DNA of 64,000 nt, taken from the NCBI GenBank assembly GCA_023436205.1, contig JAEZKC010000071.1, forward strand, positions 124,001 to 188,000. Direction: 5' to 3'. Below the pieces are notes generated by a model. It saw nothing but the letters and a program-made list of their open reading frames with translations. It searched no databases and had not been told where the DNA came from. A program made the translations under genes and the position numbers. Below are positions 60,165-64,000 of the stretch, in pieces (within the stretch, counting starts at the first letter, position 1; each line of letters begins with the position of its first letter). This stretch comes from Fibrobacterota bacterium. GTDB taxonomy: Bacteria > Fibrobacterota > Chitinivibrionia > Chitinivibrionales > Chitinispirillaceae.

Positions 60165-60931
60165 GTTTTTAGTGAATCAAAGGAAAAATTGCTATTAAGT
60201 TTTTTCAACTCCTCAGCAATGGCAAGCATTTCCTGGCGAGCCGTTTCAGACGGATTATCTTTATAGAGCGAAAATTTTGTGAGGAACTCATCAAGTCTTT
60301 TTTGATAAAGCGTTTCCCGATCCATTTTATCCAGCTCTATCTGCAAGTGAAAAACACTTCCCTCGCTCATTCTTTCCAGCATATCGAAATAAGCTCCTGC
60401 TGCCCTCCTCAAGATTCGTAAGACATCTGAAACATTCTGACTGAGGGCATCAAATATGCTGACCAGGGACATGGAACTACCCTGCAGATGAGCCAAAGCA
60501 CTGGCGGCAAGTTCATAGTAAAGAGCAATTCTCCCCTGGTCATCATCACCAGAAAGAACACGTTTTTTATATGAACCGCGATGCTGGAAGTCATCAAACA
60601 GCCCCAGAATCATTAAACCGAAGTCTGCATTATCCCTATAAACCATGTACTCAGTGCGTTTTCCCGGATGAGATTCAATAAATGCACGAACATCCACATC
60701 AAAAGCGCTAATATGTGCCTTCGGCTGCAAAAAAGAATCATTATTTATCAGCAAAGCATAAAGTAGCCCGGCGACATACACATTTATTTCCTGGTCGTAG
60801 TCCTTCCGTCCAGATTCCATATTGAGATCAATTCGAGCCTTGAGCACATGTTCCAGAAAAAAGAAACGGCTATCGCGAGCACCTTTCTCCTTGAAATCAT
60901 AAAAAGGATTGAGCAGATTATTTTTTTCCAT
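60161..60931 (-). CDS. Unknown helical protein next to the flagellar pair
   Basis: 256 residues from the ATG at 60931 with AGGAGGG upstream. No family recognised. Mostly amphipathic helix (LDKMDRETLYQKRLDEFLTKF) with a conserved-looking middle (AALYY-type LYYELAASALAHLQG, ILRRAAGAYFDMLERM). No signal or membrane segment. It is divergent from the flagellin-tail/FliS pair. A flagellar or chemotaxis-related role is only suggested by position. Confidence 0.65.
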   Translation of the reverse strand: MEKNNLLNPFYDFKEKGARDSRFFFLEHVLKARIDLNMESGRKDYDQEINVYVAGLLYALLINNDSFLQPKAHISAFDVDVRAFIESHPGKRTEYMVYRDNADFGLMILGLFDDFQHRGSYKKRVLSGDDDQGRIALYYELAASALAHLQGSSMSLVSIFDALSQNVSDVLRILRRAAGAYFDMLERMSEGSVFHLQIELDKMDRETLYQKRLDEFLTKFSLYKDNPSETARQEMLAIAEELKKLNSNFSFDSLKT

Positions 60932-61035
60932 GCAAACCCTCCTAATAAATACTAGCAACTGCAGCACCTTCTCTAATTAATTATACCACCAGGTAACCGG
61001 ATCTAGCCACATCTGAAAAAAACAGAATAAATAAT

Positions 61036-61062
61036 TAAAGTATTCTGTTCTAAACCCGATAT
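61036..61062 (+). promoter_or_regulatory. Sigma-28 (FliA-type) flagellar promoter
   Basis: TAAAGTAT (61036-61043), an 11-base spacer and CCCGATAT (61055-61062). The established FliA consensus is TAAAGTTT-N11-GCCGATAA, so seven of eight and six of eight bases match at exact spacing. It lies 34 bases before the ATG at 61096. Confidence 0.8.
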
Positions 61063-61095
61063 TATTAAGGGGATCATACGCCAAGGAAGGTGAGC

Positions 61096-61707
61096 ATGAT
61101 CAGGGAAGTCAGGGAAGTACTATTTCCGCGAACAGCCAAACCTGAAAAAGCACTGAAGAAAACCGCCAGTGAGCTGAAGCAGTTTCTGGAAGATTTATCC
61201 TCTTCCAGAAGTGCTATATTGCATGATGCAGCTAAATCAGATATAAAAGAGGTCAAATCCCGGAATCGCGGATTCAAACTGCCAGATCAAAGTACGGAAG
61301 ATATTTCCCAAAAAAACAGCGCACTTTTACACGAATTGAAAAAGCTTGCAGCTAAGTCAGCAAATGAAAGTCTTTCAGAAGAGGAACAGCAGAAAATATC
61401 CGATAACTACCAGGCTGTGCTGCTGAAGCTTGTTTCAACTGGAAACAGTGATTTCATTAATGCCCTGAAGTCCACGTCCATTGCCGATACAGCATTGGCC
61501 AGTGCCACTGTCGCACAAATCGATGATCTTCAAAAGACCTTAAAAACAGATGTAACGGTGCCTCAAGACATAGAACGCAATCAGCAGGTTGCACTCGAAG
61601 CAGCGGCTCTCATAGAGCAGAAACTCCTCACGGAGGGTGCACAGTCCGCATTCGCAAGATTCCAGGATATAAGTCGAACCAATGTCGTTGGACTTTTAAA
61701 ACAGTAG
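61096..61707 (+). CDS. Flagellin-C-terminus-like protein paired with FliS
   Basis: 203 residues from ATG 61096 (AAGGAAGG upstream; a GTG two codons earlier is less likely). The bulk is unrecognised, with charged helix. The last 30 residues (IEQKLLTEGAQSAFARFQ, ISRTNVVGLLKQ) follow the pattern of the flagellin D0 tail, which in typical flagellins reads like QQILTQAGTAMLAQAN and PQNVLSLL. The N-terminal flagellin D0 pattern is absent, and the length is short. Together with the sigma-28 promoter and the FliS-like gene 21 bases downstream, it is probably a flagellar export substrate or filament-associated protein, not a normal flagellin. Confidence 0.6.
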   Translation: MIREVREVLFPRTAKPEKALKKTASELKQFLEDLSSSRSAILHDAAKSDIKEVKSRNRGFKLPDQSTEDISQKNSALLHELKKLAAKSANESLSEEEQQKISDNYQAVLLKLVSTGNSDFINALKSTSIADTALASATVAQIDDLQKTLKTDVTVPQDIERNQQVALEAAALIEQKLLTEGAQSAFARFQDISRTNVVGLLKQ

Positions 61708-61728
61708 TAATAATGAAGGGATCCAATT

Positions 61729-62085
61729 GTGCCTCAGACCTTCAGAGCAGCCCGTTATTACGGTCGCATGCAGATTCAAACTGCCGGTCTGAAGCGGCTG
61801 ATTTGTCTTCTGCACGAGAAGTCCCTCATGTACATTCAACGGGGACTACTGCAGGGATCAAAAGGCGATATCGCAAAAGCACAAAATATCATTTACCAGC
61901 TGGAATTAGCTGTAAAACGTAAAGATGATCTTTCAGATGTGCTTGCAGAACTTTACACCTACTGCTACGATTTGCTTGAATCCTCAGACCCGCAGAAAGT
62001 GGAAAACTCCAGACAGATAATAGAAATTCTCTCCAGCTCATTCCAAAAGCTTTACAGAACAGGTCCAGTTAAGGACAGTTTTTGA
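61729..62085 (+). CDS. fliS: FliS-like flagellar export chaperone
   Basis: 118 residues from a GTG at 61729 with GAAGGGA upstream. The FliS pattern is clear: RYYGRMQIQTAGLKRLICLLHEKSLMYI (typical QTAxPxxLxxxLYxxxxxxI), then GDIAKAQNIIYQLE and a long late helix. FliS binds the flagellin C-terminal helix and keeps it unfolded for export. It lies directly after the gene with a flagellin-like tail and shares its sigma-28 promoter. A second fliS may exist with the main flagellin gene elsewhere. Confidence 0.8.
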   Translation: MPQTFRAARYYGRMQIQTAGLKRLICLLHEKSLMYIQRGLLQGSKGDIAKAQNIIYQLELAVKRKDDLSDVLAELYTYCYDLLESSDPQKVENSRQIIEILSSSFQKLYRTGPVKDSF

Positions 62086-62090
62086 TCGGG

Positions 62091-63380
62091 TCAGCGATTT
62101 CTATGACGCCAATCAATCAGATGTTCTTTTTTTCGAGATCCGGTTCGTAAAGAATGAATAGTGGTGAGGTTTGAGATAAGAATAGGAAAACTCACCTTTG
62201 CCATTGACCTGAGCTGATTTGCAATTTTCTCCACTGCACTGGCAGGTGCCGCTACATGAACCGAAACACGGTCTGAAACGGTATTGTCATTTTCCAAAAT
62301 GACAACGTAATCCAGCACTTCCTCTACACTGTCAAGAGCATTCATGACATTCAGGGGATAGATCTTATTACCGTTAACGTTAATGAGCTGTGTTTTACGT
62401 CCAAGAACTGGTCCGATCCGAACCGAGTTTCTACCGCACTCACAGTTTCCGGGAACGATGTAAGTGATATCCCCGGTACGATATCTTAGAAGCGGCAGTG
62501 CCTCACTGCCAAGTGGCGTCAAAACGAGCTCTCCTGGCACTCCTTCCGGAAGAATTTCGCCTTGAGGACCAATTATTTCCACATGCACAAGTTCCGGGCG
62601 ACAATGCAGTCCTTTTCGGACCGGGCAGTCACTGAAGGAGGCTGATGCTTCGGTATTATGATAAACAGATGATACTTTCGCTCCCCACAGATTCTCAAGA
62701 TCCCTGGCGACAGCACCAAGTTCGAGATTCTGATCGTAAATACTTTCGGCAGTACAAATCAGCTTCTTTACGGAACTTTGCTTCGGATCGTAACCTTTAT
62801 CCAGAAGGTCTCTTCCCATTTTGCGCATCTGAGAAGCAACTCCCATAAGTACCGTGGGACGGAGCATTTCAAAACTCCCCTTCTGCATTTCAAATGTAAG
62901 CATTCCGGCTCTGGCCACATTTGCTCCAAGAAGCACCATTCCCCTGTAGAACGAAAGCCCCGCCGCACAGAAGCGATCCATGCTGAGTACGATTTGGGCT
63001 CTATCACTGAGCTCAACACCGCAGCAGTGAAGCGATAACGCTTCCCCATAGGCAAGTCGGTCAAGATCATTGCGAGTGTAAAAGAAGGGCAGAGGCTTGC
63101 CTGTTGCACCGCTTGTCAAAACTGTTTCAGCCACCCCGCTTTGGTCTTCACTGACAAAACGGCTCCAGTTCTCGGATAGAGCTTGTCGGTCGGTAAACGG
63201 AATGCCTGCGAAATCCTCCAAAGTGGAAATATCCTGAGGCTCGATCTGATACAAAACTTCTCTGTAAAAAGGGGAAGCTGCCTTAAGATGCTTTATATGA
63301 TTTCGTAATGCTCTGATAGTTTTTGCTGTGATCTGTTCTGTTGGCAGAAACTGCCAGGAAAACTCCGGTTTAAAATCCAT
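62091..63380 (-). CDS. PaaK/AMP-binding-family adenylate-forming protein
   Basis: 429 residues from the ATG at 63380 with GGGAGGG; seven earlier codons lack support. ETVLTSGATGKPLPFFYTR is the phosphate-binding loop of PaaK-like enzymes. SVYHNTEASASFSDCP lies in the acyl-adenylate site and LPLLRYRTGDITYIVPGNCECGRN is the YRTGD motif with the Cys cluster of PaaK-type proteins. They activate phenylacetate or other acids as acyl-CoA. Substrate is unknown, and no other CoA-ligase partner gene is adjacent. It converges with the fliS-like gene, five bases apart. Confidence 0.85.
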   Translation of the reverse strand: MDFKPEFSWQFLPTEQITAKTIRALRNHIKHLKAASPFYREVLYQIEPQDISTLEDFAGIPFTDRQALSENWSRFVSEDQSGVAETVLTSGATGKPLPFFYTRNDLDRLAYGEALSLHCCGVELSDRAQIVLSMDRFCAAGLSFYRGMVLLGANVARAGMLTFEMQKGSFEMLRPTVLMGVASQMRKMGRDLLDKGYDPKQSSVKKLICTAESIYDQNLELGAVARDLENLWGAKVSSVYHNTEASASFSDCPVRKGLHCRPELVHVEIIGPQGEILPEGVPGELVLTPLGSEALPLLRYRTGDITYIVPGNCECGRNSVRIGPVLGRKTQLINVNGNKIYPLNVMNALDSVEEVLDYVVILENDNTVSDRVSVHVAAPASAVEKIANQLRSMAKVSFPILISNLTTIHSLRTGSRKKEHLIDWRHRNR

Positions 63381-63499
63381 TGATAAACCCTCCCGGCACA
63401 CCCCGATTTTGAGTCGAGATGTGAAATTTGATTCGAAAACAAAATAGTTTATCTGATTGTAAACTCAAAGATGAAAAGGAGTGTTGAAGAACAGTTTAT

Positions 63500-64000
63500 T
63501 CAGCGCGGCCAGCGGGCAGATTCTCTTAGACTGACCACTTTGAGTTTAGAAATGATTATATGATCAAGAAGGGGAATTTCCAGAAGCTTTCCGGCAGCAA
63601 ACAACCGCTCGGTTATCTGCCAGTCTGCCTCGGAAGGATTAAGTCCTCCCGCGGGATGATTATGGGCTAGTATAAAAGAAGCAGCGCCGCATTTCAAAGC
63701 TCGATCCACAACGACTCTTGGGTACACTACACACTGATTTACCGTACCGATTGACAGAATTTCCGTATCTATCACATGATTTGCACTGTCAAGGAACACT
63801 ACAGCCACATACTCATCCCTGCGATGACCAAAGTTGAGTCGCAGATAGTCCTCGATATCTTTTCGATGAGAAATCACCGGCTGCTCCTTTATGGTCTCAT
63901 TCAAACAATGAGGGATCAAATCCCTGATAAGCAAAAACAGTGCAGCAGTGCGAGGCCCGATCCCTCCAACAGAACACAATTCTTCATAAGGAGCGTTTAT
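63500..64000 (-). CDS. RadC-type JAB domain protein (5' end outside window)
   Basis: The frame stays open to the right edge. The visible 166 residues begin INAPYEEL-CSVGGIGPRTAALFLLIRD, the helix-hairpin-helix part of RadC. The JAB/MPN metalloprotease-like domain follows: the TEILSIGTVNQCVVYPRVVVDRAL block and the metal-binding LAHNHPAGGLNPSEADWQIT (HxH-x10-D). RadC proteins are annotated as DNA-repair-related, but biochemical evidence is thin. Nothing can be said about the missing N-terminus. Confidence 0.88.
   Translation of the reverse strand: MNAPYEELCSVGGIGPRTAALFLLIRDLIPHCLNETIKEQPVISHRKDIEDYLRLNFGHRRDEYVAVVFLDSANHVIDTEILSIGTVNQCVVYPRVVVDRALKCGAASFILAHNHPAGGLNPSEADWQITERLFAAGKLLEIPLLDHIIISKLKVVSLRESARWPR

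Noticed and set aside
1..64000. tRNA genes, rRNA genes, CRISPR arrays, insertion sequences, prophage genes
   Set aside because: I looked on both strands for cloverleaf-type motifs, regularly spaced repeats and transposase or phage proteins and saw none that could be supported.

Overview
The window reads as chromosomal DNA of a flagellated, Gram-negative, free-living bacterium. It has outer-membrane genes (an OmpA-family protein, a CsgG-like protein), class A and low-molecular-weight penicillin-binding proteins, a chemoreceptor and a FliS-like flagellar chaperone. A GH74 beta-glucanase with a C-terminal sorting-type tail, an OmpA protein with a long Ala/Lys/Asp-Ser helix and the general protein style suggest a Fibrobacterota-type lineage (Chitinispirillum/Chitinivibrio-like). 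That placement is inference from protein style, not a database result. Most genes have GGAGG-type ribosome binding sites. No tRNA, rRNA, CRISPR array, transposase or phage gene was seen, so most of the window looks like core genome with small accessory patches.

Layout. 1-6.2 kb: end of an unknown protein, a CsgG-like lipoprotein-free secretory protein, a zinc dehydrogenase of the formaldehyde dehydrogenase type, a DUF3795 protein and the GH74 enzyme. 6.4-11.5 kb: a glycogen-debranching-type enzyme, then a compact envelope-type cluster made of a membrane-anchored bactofilin-like protein, two paralogous small charged proteins, a cupredoxin-fold lipoprotein that lacks the copper-ligand cysteine, and a 56-residue membrane peptide. 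11.5-17.5 kb: a stress-like group (PEBP, three-BON protein, NmrA-like protein), a 5'-truncated FAD/Rieske oxidoreductase remnant, an amidohydrolase, a cNMP-binding protein and ychF. 17.6-25.5 kb: PBP4-type dacB, leuA2 with its own leader peptide, a truncated spermidine-synthase-like membrane protein, OmpA and a GT39-type transferase.

25.7-35.0 kb holds a minus-strand branched-chain amino acid operon in transcription order ilvB-ilvN-ilvC-leuA-leuB-cimA-ilvE. Acetolactate synthase, ketol-acid reductoisomerase, both synthases that extend the carbon chain (isopropylmalate and citramalate), isopropylmalate dehydrogenase and the transaminase are present. ilvD, leuCD and ilvA are not in the window. 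The two best discoveries here are classical ribosome-mediated attenuators absent from ordinary gene lists. One is a 30-codon Leu-rich leader peptide followed by a terminator ahead of leuA2. The other is a 32-codon Ile/Val-rich leader peptide followed by a terminator ahead of ilvB; the last codons of that peptide are an 11-base complement of the terminator's 5' arm.

35.1-48.8 kb: a beta-helix protein, PBP1A, gmd, a small Cys-rich protein, a DUF3108 protein, cutA, a stand-alone receiver, HrpA, a GT4 glycosyltransferase and a Ski2-like helicase. 48.9-53.8 kb: two ferritin-like proteins flank a chemoreceptor with an extracytoplasmic zinc-binding CZB domain, with a candidate small RNA in the intergenic gap, followed by two divergent receiver-only proteins. 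53.8-64 kb: threonine aldolase, Cu/Zn superoxide dismutase, a PAP2 phosphatase, a radical SAM fusion protein, a YkgJ-type cysteine cluster protein, and a flagellar pair. That pair is a protein with a flagellin-like C-terminal tail and a FliS-like chaperone, preceded by a good sigma-28 promoter. A PaaK-like ligase and the C-terminal part of RadC close the window.
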